Below, in pieces: positions 47,363-56,111 of a DNA stretch of 64,000 nt. Within the stretch, counting starts at the first letter, position 1, and each line of letters starts with the position of its first letter. The notes below the pieces were generated by a model, which saw only the letters and a program-made list of their open reading frames with translations, ran no database searches and had not been told where the DNA came from. The translations under genes and the position numbers were made by a program. This DNA is from an uncultured Pseudoalteromonas sp. (GTDB taxonomy: Bacteria; Pseudomonadota; Gammaproteobacteria; Enterobacterales; Alteromonadaceae), in NCBI GenBank assembly GCA_947493455.1, contig CANLRB010000014.1, forward strand, positions 50,701 through 114,700. Direction: 5' to 3'.

Positions 47363-49147
47363 ATGCCTATTAATACGAAACTAAAACACGCATTAATAAC
47401 TAATGTACTAATGGCTGGTGTTGTACTTGGCATGTGCGCTTGGCAAGTTAATGCACAAGATCAATCCTCTAAAATGACCAACAGTTCGCTTGGTCACTCT
47501 TTCTCAGAACGTAAAGTTAACTCTCCGGTTGCTTACTTCGAAAACCGAAATAAAGCATTAAAGTCAGTTCGTGATGAAAACTGGCTGGCAGCTAAACCAT
47601 TATTACAGTCTTTAACCAATCAATATCCTGATGATGGCGATACGTGGTATATGCGCGCAGTAACCCACTTCCAACTAGGTGAATGGCAAAACGCGATTGA
47701 AGCCTATGAAAAAACGTTGGCGCTGGGCACTATTTTGTCGGGCATTCCAAAAGCCTCAGCGCCGTCAAACGACATTATGATAAAAATAGCCGCTGCATAT
47801 GCCGAATTAGGTAAAACATCAGCCGCAATGCACTGGATCAATCGTAGTCTTGAGGCAAGGTATGATGGAAAACATCAATTAGCTGATAATCAACATTTTA
47901 AAAACATAGCAGATTCACCGGCCTTTCAAAAATTGGTTGGCAGCTTTGTGCCTAAAGACTTGTCGAGAGTGCAATCGTGGCGCTTTGATCTTAATTACTT
48001 GGTGTCTGAAATTAAACGTTTACACGTGAATATCTATCATTCTGTAACGCAAGAACAGTTTGAAGAAATGGTGGTCAATATCCATAAAAAGATCCCCTCG
48101 CTGTCAGACAAAGAAATCGTGTTTGAGTTTATGAAACTCGTTTCCGCATTAGGAAATGGCCATAACTTCATCATTCCAACCTTTAATGATAAAGGCAGTT
48201 TCAATCAGCTACCGTTACAGTTTTATAAATTTAGTGACGGACTTTTTATTGTTAACGCGGACAAAGAATATCAATCGCTTATTGGCTATAAAGTTGTCGC
48301 TATTGGAAACGCAACAGCTGAACAGGCATTAAAAAAAGTGGAAGTCGTGAACGCCCGCGACAATGAGATGCAACAACTTTGGCTCGGACCACATTACTTA
48401 AGTTTGCCTGAAGTTTTAAAGGGCTTAGATATTGTAAAGAATGCGTCAATCGTCCCACTCACACTAGTAAATGGTAAAGGCGAGCAACGCGTTGTAACGC
48501 CGTCAATTAGGGCGATGAAATTCAATGGTTTTCCTAAACTTCCGGCATTAGCTGATCACGATGGAATTCATAACCTAAAAATAAACAAACAATACTGGTA
48601 TCAACACCAGCCAAAGCAAGCGTCACTTTATATTCAATACAATTATGTGCATAGCAATCCTTCGTTTTCATTTGAACAATTTAATCAAAAATTAAGAGAA
48701 CAAATTACAAAAGCAGATGTTCAGAATATCATTTTAGACATACGCCACAATGCAGGAGGAAACGGCAGTACTTATCCACCAATACTAAAAACGTTAGCTC
48801 AGTTTGAAGCGTTGAGACCACAAGGCAAACTGTTTGTCATAGTCGGTAGAAATACCTTCTCGGCAGCACACAATTTATTGTTAGATATCAACCGAATTAC
48901 AGATGCAATTATCGTGGGAGAACCAAGCGGTTCGAGACCCAACGCGTTAAGTGAAGCCGGCTGGGTTAAACTTCCCTATAGTAAAACCCTTGCCATTATT
49001 TCATCTCAGTTTCATCAGGCGTCAAAGGCTGAGGACCATAGAATTTGGGTGGCTCCCCATATTCCAATTAGCCTTTCGTCATCAGACTATTTCTCTGGTA
49101 AAGATCCGGCATTGGAAGCCATTACCAAGATAATAAAGCCATTATAA
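47363..49147 (+). CDS. Exported S41-type peptidase with N-terminal TPR
   Basis: 594 residues with a Sec signal (cleavage near VNA-Q, residue 31). A TPR region (about 55-165; DTWYMRAVTHFQLGEWQNAI) precedes the peptidase part (about 205-590). The C-terminal-processing-peptidase-like fold shows NIILDIRHNAGGNG and FVIVGRNTFSAAH, whose Ser is the expected nucleophile. No PDZ domain is evident, so it is closer to the tricorn/interphotoreceptor-retinoid type of S41 than to CtpA. Substrate unknown. Start ATG has GGGAAGA upstream. Confidence 0.85.
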   Translation: MPINTKLKHALITNVLMAGVVLGMCAWQVNAQDQSSKMTNSSLGHSFSERKVNSPVAYFENRNKALKSVRDENWLAAKPLLQSLTNQYPDDGDTWYMRAVTHFQLGEWQNAIEAYEKTLALGTILSGIPKASAPSNDIMIKIAAAYAELGKTSAAMHWINRSLEARYDGKHQLADNQHFKNIADSPAFQKLVGSFVPKDLSRVQSWRFDLNYLVSEIKRLHVNIYHSVTQEQFEEMVVNIHKKIPSLSDKEIVFEFMKLVSALGNGHNFIIPTFNDKGSFNQLPLQFYKFSDGLFIVNADKEYQSLIGYKVVAIGNATAEQALKKVEVVNARDNEMQQLWLGPHYLSLPEVLKGLDIVKNASIVPLTLVNGKGEQRVVTPSIRAMKFNGFPKLPALADHDGIHNLKINKQYWYQHQPKQASLYIQYNYVHSNPSFSFEQFNQKLREQITKADVQNIILDIRHNAGGNGSTYPPILKTLAQFEALRPQGKLFVIVGRNTFSAAHNLLLDINRITDAIIVGEPSGSRPNALSEAGWVKLPYSKTLAIISSQFHQASKAEDHRIWVAPHIPISLSSSDYFSGKDPALEAITKIIKPL

Positions 49148-49342
49148 TTTTGGTTTGCAATTGAAAAACAAAGTAATTACTAGGAGATAACTTAACCGCA
49201 TGTGATTACTTTTAAATTATGCTTTCGCAGTGGTGTTTTCCGATAAAAAAGGTATGTGAGGTAGAAGGGATTAGCCTCACGCCATTGACTAATTAGCGGT
49301 ATACTAGGTAGCTGTTAATATTCATTAATACCCCGCCAACGC

Positions 49343-50191
49343 CTACTCCATGCCATACTTAATTTTCAACTCATCATGATAAGGCTTTAAATTATCGAGG
49401 CTTTTTTGGAATACGTGAATAATATGGTCGGGGGTGTCTTTACTAAAAGCATAATAGTCGCCAACGCTTTTTAACTTGTATATACGAGTATAAGCGCTGG
49501 CATCTATCTGGCCTTTTTGTACGGCAGTGGCGATGCCGGTGCGTGATATTGCAATTAGGTCGACTCGGTTGTTCGCAAACATTTTAATTGCTTGATCCAT
49601 GTTCTTTGCGCTCACCCGTTTGAACTGTTTGTAAGGTGAGTTATCAACCAAGGCTTCGGTGATATCGTGGCGTATTACCACCAGCGATTTAGAGCTTTTT
49701 ACTTGCGAGCTCGGTTCATACGGGCTCTTTACTTGCGAGTCCTTCTCGTACCGGCTTTGTAAGTTTGAAATTGTTGAGTGCCTTTTTTCAAGAATAAAAT
49801 ATTGTGCTTCAAAAATGGGGCCGACCCATTTGAATAAAGGATCACGTTCCGCGGTACGTGACATCGCAAACAGTACATTGTTAGGGTGCATAGAGATTTG
49901 TCGATAACCGCGTGCCCACGGCACCACCATAATTTTTTGCTGCGGCATATTCATATCACGCCACATCGCACGCATCAGCTCAACCGAAATGCCGGTCAGT
50001 TGATTATTGTTATAAAAGCTAGAAGGGGGGTAAATCTCAGTGTAGTAACTCAGCGGATAATTGTGCGCTGACAAATGTGTGGCATCGTTTTGCTCGACTT
50101 TGCTTTGATCGGCATGGTTTTGTTCCGCAAAAACATTACTGCCAAATAAGCAGCAAACAACTATGAGTAATTTGAGCGCCAACTGCTGCAC
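49343..50191 (-). CDS. Periplasmic solute-binding-like protein (SBP_bac_3 fold)
   Basis: 282 residues with a Sec signal (1-22, cleavage after VFA). The bilobed amino-acid-binding-protein fold is visible: YPPSSFYNNNQLTGISVELM at the start, ARGYRQISMHPNNVLFAMSR in lobe one, and NNRVDLIAISR in lobe two. No permease or ATPase gene is near, so it may act as a sensor or scavenger rather than a transporter part. A lobe-linker insertion at about residues 146-168 consists of a tandem 10-residue repeat (see findings). Monocistronic. Confidence 0.82.
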   Translation of the reverse strand: MQQLALKLLIVVCCLFGSNVFAEQNHADQSKVEQNDATHLSAHNYPLSYYTEIYPPSSFYNNNQLTGISVELMRAMWRDMNMPQQKIMVVPWARGYRQISMHPNNVLFAMSRTAERDPLFKWVGPIFEAQYFILEKRHSTISNLQSRYEKDSQVKSPYEPSSQVKSSKSLVVIRHDITEALVDNSPYKQFKRVSAKNMDQAIKMFANNRVDLIAISRTGIATAVQKGQIDASAYTRIYKLKSVGDYYAFSKDTPDHIIHVFQKSLDNLKPYHDELKIKYGME

Positions 50192-50312
50192 GTGCTACTG
50201 CCACCTAGTTATTTTGATTAGCTTTAGTGTACGCCCATTATTGCCAATAACAAAACAAAAGCGATGCGCATTTAGTACTAGATCAAAAAATATGACGAAA
50301 AAGCACAAAAAA

Positions 50313-50345
50313 AATGGGTTAATACCTAAACAGTATTAACCCATT
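50313..50345 (-). terminator. Strong terminator of the glutathione peroxidase gene
   Basis: AATGGGTTAATAC (50313-50325) and GTATTAACCCATT (50333-50345) form a perfect 13-base-pair stem with a 7-base loop; the A-run to its left is a T-tract on the minus strand. Confidence 0.9.
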
Positions 50346-50364
50346 GGGCTTAATGTAATGCCGA

Positions 50365-50898
50365 TTAAAGCGCAGCTTCAATCGCTTTTGCTAGTTGGTC
50401 GCTTTGTGGTTTGACGCGCGAGCCAAAGTGTTGAATGGTAGCGCGGTCTTTGCTGACCAAGTATTTATTAAAGTTCCAGCTTGGCTTTTTAGTTTGCTCG
50501 CCTAAGTGTTTAAAAATAGGGTTTGCATCGCTGCCTTTTACATCACTCGTTGCAAGCATAGTGAAGGTTACGCCGTAGTTAATAAAGCACATTTCAGCGG
50601 TTTCTTTTTCGTCGTTTTCTTCTTGAAAAAATGAGTCAGACGGAAAGCCAATAACAACTAAGCCTTGGTCTTGATACTTTTTGTGAACCGCTTGAAGGTC
50701 TTTAAACTGTGAAGTGAAGCCACAATTACTCGCAGTATTAACAAGCAATAATGGTTTGTCTTTAAACTCACATAAATTAACGGTTTCTTGCGAGCGCAAT
50801 TTGCGCAGTTCAACGTTAGTGAAGTCGTCACATGTTGATGCAGTAGCCGCACCCGACGACAGTAAAAAAAGCCCAATTAAGCTGTGGCGTAATGTCAT
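50365..50898 (-). CDS. Glutathione peroxidase family protein, periplasmic
   Basis: 177 residues with a signal peptide (about 1-21, cleavage near ATA-S). The thioredoxin-fold peroxidase motif NTASNCGFTSQF has the peroxidatic Cys59; VIGFPSDSFFQEE replaces the usual FPCNQFG motif, so the second cysteine is missing there, while WNFNKYLV is normal. It reduces peroxides using thiols, probably in the periplasm, where glutathione supply is uncertain. Two more Cys (23, 43) near the N-terminus could form a disulfide. Monocistronic with a strong terminator. Confidence 0.9.
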   Translation of the reverse strand: MTLRHSLIGLFLLSSGAATASTCDDFTNVELRKLRSQETVNLCEFKDKPLLLVNTASNCGFTSQFKDLQAVHKKYQDQGLVVIGFPSDSFFQEENDEKETAEMCFINYGVTFTMLATSDVKGSDANPIFKHLGEQTKKPSWNFNKYLVSKDRATIQHFGSRVKPQSDQLAKAIEAAL

Positions 50899-51005
50899 GC
50901 TGATCCCTTAATAACTATTTATCTAAGCCATCATACGACAAAATCAATTAAAGGGATCAGTTTTTATAACAATATCACATCTCTATGCTGCTACTTGGTA
51001 AATAG

Positions 51006-52103
51006 CTATTTATTTAAAAGCTCTGCCAACTTTAATACATCACTTTCATTGTTATAAATATGCGGCGAAACACGCAGACCATGAGCTCGTGCATCTATGC
51101 TAATACCCGCATCACTGCAGGCAGCTAATGCCGCTTCCACGCCCATAGTCGGGTTAATAATTACAGTACCGCTGCGTTTGGCAGGATCATGGGGCGACAC
51201 CACTTGATCGCCTAATTTGCTTATCAATAAATCAATGAGCTGTTGGTTATGATCACGTAATTGGCAACCTAACTTTGCAAAGTAAGCAATGCTGTGTGCA
51301 GCAAAAGCATAAGGTGCCACACTTGGCGTACCGCCCCAAAATTTAAGTGCGCTATCGTGATACACAAAATGCTGAATATCAAACTCAAAAGGGTTTTCAT
51401 GTGAAAACCAGCCCACATCTTTTGGTGTTAAACGCGCAATATGGCGCTCATTTATCCACAAATAAGCCGCACCTGGGCCACCACACAACCATTTAACACT
51501 GGAGCCAATCATAAAATCGGCATCCAGTTCAGTTAAATGAAGTGGGATCACACCGGCCGATTGGGCTACGTCGACAATCGTCAGTATTTGATGTTGTTTA
51601 GCTAAGGTTACAATCTCACTTACCGGTGCCAGTTGACCGGTATTTGAATACGCTTGACTGACGAACACTAAATCAACGTCATGAGTTAGGTGCTGTTGCC
51701 ACACACTGAGGTTGGTAATGTCTTCATCTTCAGGAATATAGCGAATAGTTGCCCCAGCTGGCAGCGCTTTTTGCATCGCAAAACCCATGCTCGGAAAATC
51801 CTGCGCACTCATTAATATTACACTGTGTTGGTTCAGTTCTGGCAACGCCATAATCAATTTAGTAAGCGCACTCGACAAGTTCACTTGTGGGCAAAACTGG
51901 GTTTCATTTGAGCTAAATAATTGTGCTAAGCCACACTGAAATTCGCTTATAATCTCAAGCCACGCTTGCCACGGCTCACGCCCTGAATCTTGCCAAGGTG
52001 ACAAGTAACATTGTCTAAAGCTACTCTCAGCGGTTTTTAACGGTCTACCTACTGAGTGGTTAAGCAAGTAAGTTTCACTTGGCAGTACAAAATCGTGCTT
52101 CAT
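51006..52103 (-). CDS. PLP-dependent class V aminotransferase-fold protein, kynureninase-like
   Basis: 365 residues, cytoplasmic. The fold-type I core has VDVAQSAGVIPLHLTELDAD, and the PLP lysine is expected in IGSSVKWLCGGPGAAYLW, which is the kynureninase-style site. Its start, LPSETYLLNHSVGRP, is also typical of the kynureninase/isopenicillin-epimerase branch. It begins 11 bases after the PrnB-like gene, so the two form an operon. The likely role is cleavage or transamination of a tryptophan-derived compound (inference from partner gene). Confidence 0.85.
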   Translation of the reverse strand: MKHDFVLPSETYLLNHSVGRPLKTAESSFRQCYLSPWQDSGREPWQAWLEIISEFQCGLAQLFSSNETQFCPQVNLSSALTKLIMALPELNQHSVILMSAQDFPSMGFAMQKALPAGATIRYIPEDEDITNLSVWQQHLTHDVDLVFVSQAYSNTGQLAPVSEIVTLAKQHQILTIVDVAQSAGVIPLHLTELDADFMIGSSVKWLCGGPGAAYLWINERHIARLTPKDVGWFSHENPFEFDIQHFVYHDSALKFWGGTPSVAPYAFAAHSIAYFAKLGCQLRDHNQQLIDLLISKLGDQVVSPHDPAKRSGTVIINPTMGVEAALAACSDAGISIDARAHGLRVSPHIYNNESDVLKLAELLNK

Positions 52104-52114
52104 TTTATACTCCT

Positions 52115-53302
52115 TTATTTAGCCAAACTTGCAGTGAGTGTTTGAATGTCATGGTAGCGAGTAAATATATCATCGCGTTGATTTGCAGCGCGGCGATCGC
52201 GTAATTTTTCAAGCGATGCTAATAATACTTCAAGTGGCGGTCCACTGGCTGTTACTTTATCGAGGTGCTGCTCGGCCATCGAGTTTGACGGCTGGGCAAT
52301 GTATTTTTCAACAAGTTGATTATGATGCTGCGTAGCCCCTTCGCCATGCAGTTCGCATACCTCTAAAAACAGAGCTGTGTTTTCTTGGTACCACGATGAT
52401 GTGTGTTCGCCATGCGCATTTAAAAACGAATCCATTAAGCTGGTTCTGCGCATGCAGTCGCGCAAAATTTGCTGATCTTCAGGCATCATATACAAAAATT
52501 TATCCACCAGCATTTGCGAGTAACTCGGTTCATTGGCAACACATAACCCAAGTAACATATCAATCACGTTAATACCGGCAAAGTCACCTGCATTGGCACC
52601 GCGATACACTTGGCTGCCTACACGGTATGGTTTGTAATATGGTCTTACGCAATAAAAAAAGCGGTCAGTATCTAGCTTATCAAACAGCTGTTGGTTTGAT
52701 TCTATGACATCTTGCAGTGCCTGTTTTGCAACCTTAAGTAAATCAGCAGTAATGGGGTGCGAAATACCAAGCGGTAAAATTTTTAATAACGCATCAGCGG
52801 CGCGTTTATAGGCCAAAATACCTTTGGTGTTGTAATCAACAAATACTTTTTCATCGTGTAAATCAGTAAAACGCTTATAAATACCGTTTACCGCGGTATT
52901 GTGTGTGGTTAAATGCGCCGTTGCAAAACGCGGTGTTACGCCAATTGAGGCGCCAATGTGCATGGCAAGTGTTGATGCTTCAACTAAGGGCGACGTGCGC
53001 TCGCGGCTTGGCTCGGTAATTTCATGGCGTCGGCATGCAGCCATATACAGGCCCACATTACCTAATAAATCAAACGCATTATCAAAACCTTCGTCGGTAT
53101 TGCCCTCGGCAACCAGGGCTTTTATTAATTCGGTGCCTTCGCTTTGTAACTGTTGTTTGAGCGAATCGCCAATGTTATTTACATTTGCTTTGTCGTCTTG
53201 CTGCCAATATAAGGCTTCAAGCTCTGAATTAATGTCGCAAAACGAGCTGCGGATCCAATCATCAAATTCACGTGTACGGGCTGTCATAGGGTTTTCAACC
53301 AT
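52115..53302 (-). CDS. PrnB-like / DUF1864 heme-dioxygenase superfamily protein
   Basis: 395 residues, mostly alpha-helical. The wording (ALYWQQDDKANVNN, ACRRHEI, PRFATAHLTTHN, YKPYRVGSQVYRGANAGDFA and GINVIDMLLG) matches what I recall of the monodechloroaminopyrrolnitrin synthase PrnB family, which shares the tryptophan/indoleamine 2,3-dioxygenase fold. Together with the kynureninase-like gene downstream and the divergent Lrp-type regulator, it suggests oxidation of tryptophan or a similar indole amine. ATG 53302 is used; an ATG at 53287 in the same frame is equally possible, as neither has a clear Shine-Dalgarno. No other pyrrolnitrin genes are present. Confidence 0.75.
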   Translation of the reverse strand: MVENPMTARTREFDDWIRSSFCDINSELEALYWQQDDKANVNNIGDSLKQQLQSEGTELIKALVAEGNTDEGFDNAFDLLGNVGLYMAACRRHEITEPSRERTSPLVEASTLAMHIGASIGVTPRFATAHLTTHNTAVNGIYKRFTDLHDEKVFVDYNTKGILAYKRAADALLKILPLGISHPITADLLKVAKQALQDVIESNQQLFDKLDTDRFFYCVRPYYKPYRVGSQVYRGANAGDFAGINVIDMLLGLCVANEPSYSQMLVDKFLYMMPEDQQILRDCMRRTSLMDSFLNAHGEHTSSWYQENTALFLEVCELHGEGATQHHNQLVEKYIAQPSNSMAEQHLDKVTASGPPLEVLLASLEKLRDRRAANQRDDIFTRYHDIQTLTASLAK

Positions 53303-53437
53303 TGCTTTGTATTAAACACTTAATCCAATAATAGTAGCAGTTGGCGACGATAAAAAATCACTAATAAACTTGATTATTTCATACTTAATGAGTGATATTT
53401 AACAAAATTTAAATGATAAAGAGTGATTTCAACTAAC

Positions 53438-53896
53438 ATGAGCGTCGATAGTAAAGATTTAGCCATACTTAACCTGTTGCAATACCGTGGCCGTATGAGT
53501 ACCACAGACGTCGCACAACATGTCAGTTTGTCTGACACCCCATGCCTTAGGCGCATAAAAAAGCTTGAGCAAGAGGGCATCATTAAAGGGTATCAAGCCA
53601 TTCTCGATCGCGAAAAGCTCAATTTATCTATTTTGGTGTATGCACTGGTTCGGCTTAATGCAAACTCCGACAAACTCGCAGACGAATTTGAAATTGCAGT
53701 CGAAGCACTCGAACAAGTAATGGAGTGCTCGGTGATCACAGGCAGTTATGACTACCTGCTAAAAATTGTTGCTAAGGATCTCGCCCATTACGAAAGCTTT
53801 GTTAAAAAATCGCTCGGCCAACTGAATAGCATTGCCGCTATTGAATCAACCGTTGTGCTAAAACAAACGTTTTCGCGCAATCAGTTGCCTTTGTAA
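53438..53896 (+). CDS. Lrp/AsnC-family transcriptional regulator
   Basis: 152 residues from ATG 53438 (a GTG at 53423 is a poorer alternative). N-terminal winged helix: LAILNLLQYRGRMSTTDVAQ and SLSDTPCLRRIKKLEQEGII; C-terminal RAM ligand-binding domain (about 65-145) with VMECSVITGSYDYLLKIVAK. It is divergent from the PrnB-like/kynureninase-like operon (gap 135 bases), the usual arrangement for an amino-acid-responsive regulator of a catabolic operon. The effector may be tryptophan or kynurenine (inference). Confidence 0.92.
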   Translation: MSVDSKDLAILNLLQYRGRMSTTDVAQHVSLSDTPCLRRIKKLEQEGIIKGYQAILDREKLNLSILVYALVRLNANSDKLADEFEIAVEALEQVMECSVITGSYDYLLKIVAKDLAHYESFVKKSLGQLNSIAAIESTVVLKQTFSRNQLPL

Positions 53897-53949
53897 AACA
53901 AGAGAGTTGTCTTACCAAAGGCAGCATTCCCGATAAGGTGTCTCACTCT

Positions 53950-54249
53950 TTAATGCCGCACCACGCTTTGGCTATACACTACATCGTGTGCACTCTCGCC
54001 ACCTATCATTTCGTCGTATGGGCTTTGTACGCGGATCATTACCGTCTCAACTCCTTGCTTAGCAAAGTAGTCCTCTGCTTCACGCAATGACAAAAATACC
54101 GTTGGTTGACCTTTATCATTTCGCGCTTCAAAAAAGTTACCTTCGCTATCTTCAGCACCAACTAAATAATGAGTGGCGTCGGCATAGCTCACAATAGTAG
54201 GGGTGAGCTTGTCTTTCGTTATAAAAGGTGTGAGTTCATGAATGGTCAT
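53950..54249 (-). CDS. Small conserved cytoplasmic protein (DUF6482-like)
   Basis: 99 residues from the ATG at 54249, which has GGAG eight bases upstream; the longer frame to 54300 lacks this. Wording such as THYLVGAEDSEGNFFEARND, then PTVFLSLREAEDYFAKQGVE and SPYDEMIG, is like the DUF6482 family of short gammaproteobacterial proteins of unknown function. No signal or membrane helix. It follows the NTF2-like gene on the same strand after 66 bases. Confidence 0.7.
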   Translation of the reverse strand: MTIHELTPFITKDKLTPTIVSYADATHYLVGAEDSEGNFFEARNDKGQPTVFLSLREAEDYFAKQGVETVMIRVQSPYDEMIGGESAHDVVYSQSVVRH

Positions 54250-54315
54250 ACACTTGCTCCAGTATTTTAACTTTGAAAGTGACAATCTATACGCGACCAA
54301 TTTATGAACAGTTCA

Positions 54316-54804
54316 CTATTGCCAATATTCCGTTATTTTTGCCACTTTATTTTGCTTAAATTCAAACACCGCAAGGTGTGTCTCACCGTCATTTTGCTGG
54401 CGTAGCACTGCAACCGTATTTAAGCCAAATAACATATTTTTAATTGTGTAGCGTGGCTCGGTATAATCGTAATTACCCGCTTTTAAAAACTTTACTGTGT
54501 TGTTGTATAAATGCTGCCGCGTATACGTACCACCGTAAACCTCATGAACATATTTAAAGTCGGCGGTGTACTGTTCAAACAGCGCATCCGCATCAGCTAC
54601 GGTCGAGCCTTTCATTAATACTTGGTTTTGTAACTGATTCACCTTGTTTACATACTGCGTTAATTGGTCTTGAGTCAGTACTTTTAATTCATCTGCATGG
54701 CTTTTAAAGCTAATAACGCACAGTATTAGCAAGCATGCAGAAATTAAGCCTATATACAGTGATGGTTTGCGCGTTAAAAAATGTGATGTCGCGTTTAAGT
54801 TCAT
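54316..54804 (-). CDS. Exported NTF2/SnoaL-like protein (DUF4440 type)
   Basis: 162 residues with an N-terminal hydrophobic signal or anchor (about 17-36). The remainder has the cone-like NTF2 fold: helices (KVNQLQNQVLMKGSTVADAD, ALFEQYTADFKYVHE) and then paired strands ending HLAVFEFKQNKVAKITEYWQ, the typical last strand of SnoaL/DUF4440 proteins. It is 12 bases downstream of the MBL-fold gene with AGGA spaced 8 bases, so they are cotranscribed and may act on the same substrate. Catalytic residues are not assigned. Confidence 0.75.
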   Translation of the reverse strand: MNLNATSHFLTRKPSLYIGLISACLLILCVISFKSHADELKVLTQDQLTQYVNKVNQLQNQVLMKGSTVADADALFEQYTADFKYVHEVYGGTYTRQHLYNNTVKFLKAGNYDYTEPRYTIKNMLFGLNTVAVLRQQNDGETHLAVFEFKQNKVAKITEYWQ

Positions 54805-54816
54805 AATTAATTCCTG

Positions 54817-55950
54817 TTAAATTGCTTCAATATGGAGCGTTGCATTTGTTACTTGTTTTGTTGGTGATAATGTAAACTCTACAACTTCGTTTTCACCCCA
54901 GCCTCTGAGCCTAAAAGTGCGTTCATTAGTCGGGATCAACTGCGCCATAAAACCACCATCTACTTTTGCAAATAATTTATTGTTGATTAATTTTACAATC
55001 AGATTGGTACCGTCTTGTTGTATATACAACCCCTGATAATGAGCAAGGTCGTCGATCACTATGGCATTAGGTAAAAAACCAGATAACGTACGCTGGATCC
55101 GTCGCTGAATATTTTCAGGCTTTAAATAGCCTTCGTTGTCACCTTCACCCGCAAAGAATGCGATGCTTTGCTGTAAATCGGCGTTATCGAGCATTTGGGC
55201 AGGTGTTTTACCTTGCTTATAAAGGTTCGCTATTGTTTGGTACCATTTTTTTGTATGTTGTTTATATGCCAGCACGTGGGCTTTATTGGTGACTTCGCCA
55301 TGCCCAGGCACAACATGACTCGCATTAGTTGTTAAACTCATCACAAAATCGAGTAACGCGAGCTGGCCTTTTAATCCCGTAGCGCCAATATTAGGGCCCC
55401 AGTCAGTTGCATGATTATCGCCAGTAAACACCACGTCAGCGGCTGGAATATGTACAATGAGATCATGATGCGTGTGCGACATCTTTGGGTACAAATCAAT
55501 TGTTAACCCAGCAAACGTGATTGTCATATGATCCGCTGCGAGTATTTGGTTATAGGTCGCTTTGTATCGATTACTGGTTTTTGGAATATAGCGCACGTGA
55601 CTCTGTGCAATAATGGTCGCGCCTAAGTCAGCAAAAAATTGATTTCCGCCTGCGTGGTCGCGATGCGCATGAGTGTTAATAACAAACTTTACCGGTTTAT
55701 CACTAATTGTACGCAGCGCCGCCATTAGTGCTTTATGGTTTTTTTCACCGGGCGACATCGCATCAATAAGCAGAAGTCCGTCGTCGTCAACCACTACACC
55801 AACATTACTGCCAAAGCCCTGCCCATTTAGTGCATATACATTTTTACTTAATTGCGTGACTGCAATTTGATGACTGCTCTGCGTTGCTACTGTTATAAAG
55901 CTTGTTACCAATAGCAATAAACAGGCAACCTTTTTAATTCGATTGATCAT
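54817..55950 (-). CDS. Exported MBL-fold metallohydrolase
   Basis: 377 residues with a Sec signal (about 1-24). The metallo-beta-lactamase motif THAHRDHAGG (His94, His96, Asp98, His99) is followed by later ligands in SHTHHDLIVH and FTGDNHATD, then VVPGHGE. The C-terminal about 120 residues are strand-rich and separate. It hydrolyses an unknown ester or amide in the periplasm. It is the first gene of a two- or three-gene operon and is divergent from a CadC-type sensor regulator, which is the likely controller. Confidence 0.88.
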   Translation of the reverse strand: MINRIKKVACLLLLVTSFITVATQSSHQIAVTQLSKNVYALNGQGFGSNVGVVVDDDGLLLIDAMSPGEKNHKALMAALRTISDKPVKFVINTHAHRDHAGGNQFFADLGATIIAQSHVRYIPKTSNRYKATYNQILAADHMTITFAGLTIDLYPKMSHTHHDLIVHIPAADVVFTGDNHATDWGPNIGATGLKGQLALLDFVMSLTTNASHVVPGHGEVTNKAHVLAYKQHTKKWYQTIANLYKQGKTPAQMLDNADLQQSIAFFAGEGDNEGYLKPENIQRRIQRTLSGFLPNAIVIDDLAHYQGLYIQQDGTNLIVKLINNKLFAKVDGGFMAQLIPTNERTFRLRGWGENEVVEFTLSPTKQVTNATLHIEAI

Positions 55951-56111
55951 TAATGTGTTCTCCGTAAAACATATCGCAGCAATCTAATTAAAACAGGGTG
56001 TCGATACTTGAAAAAAAGCTGACATTTAGCTGAAATCTTGCTTTTTTGCTTATTTTTTTATAAGCGACAAGGTACTATGAGGGCCGGTATAGCGCGCAGG
56101 AAATCAATAAA

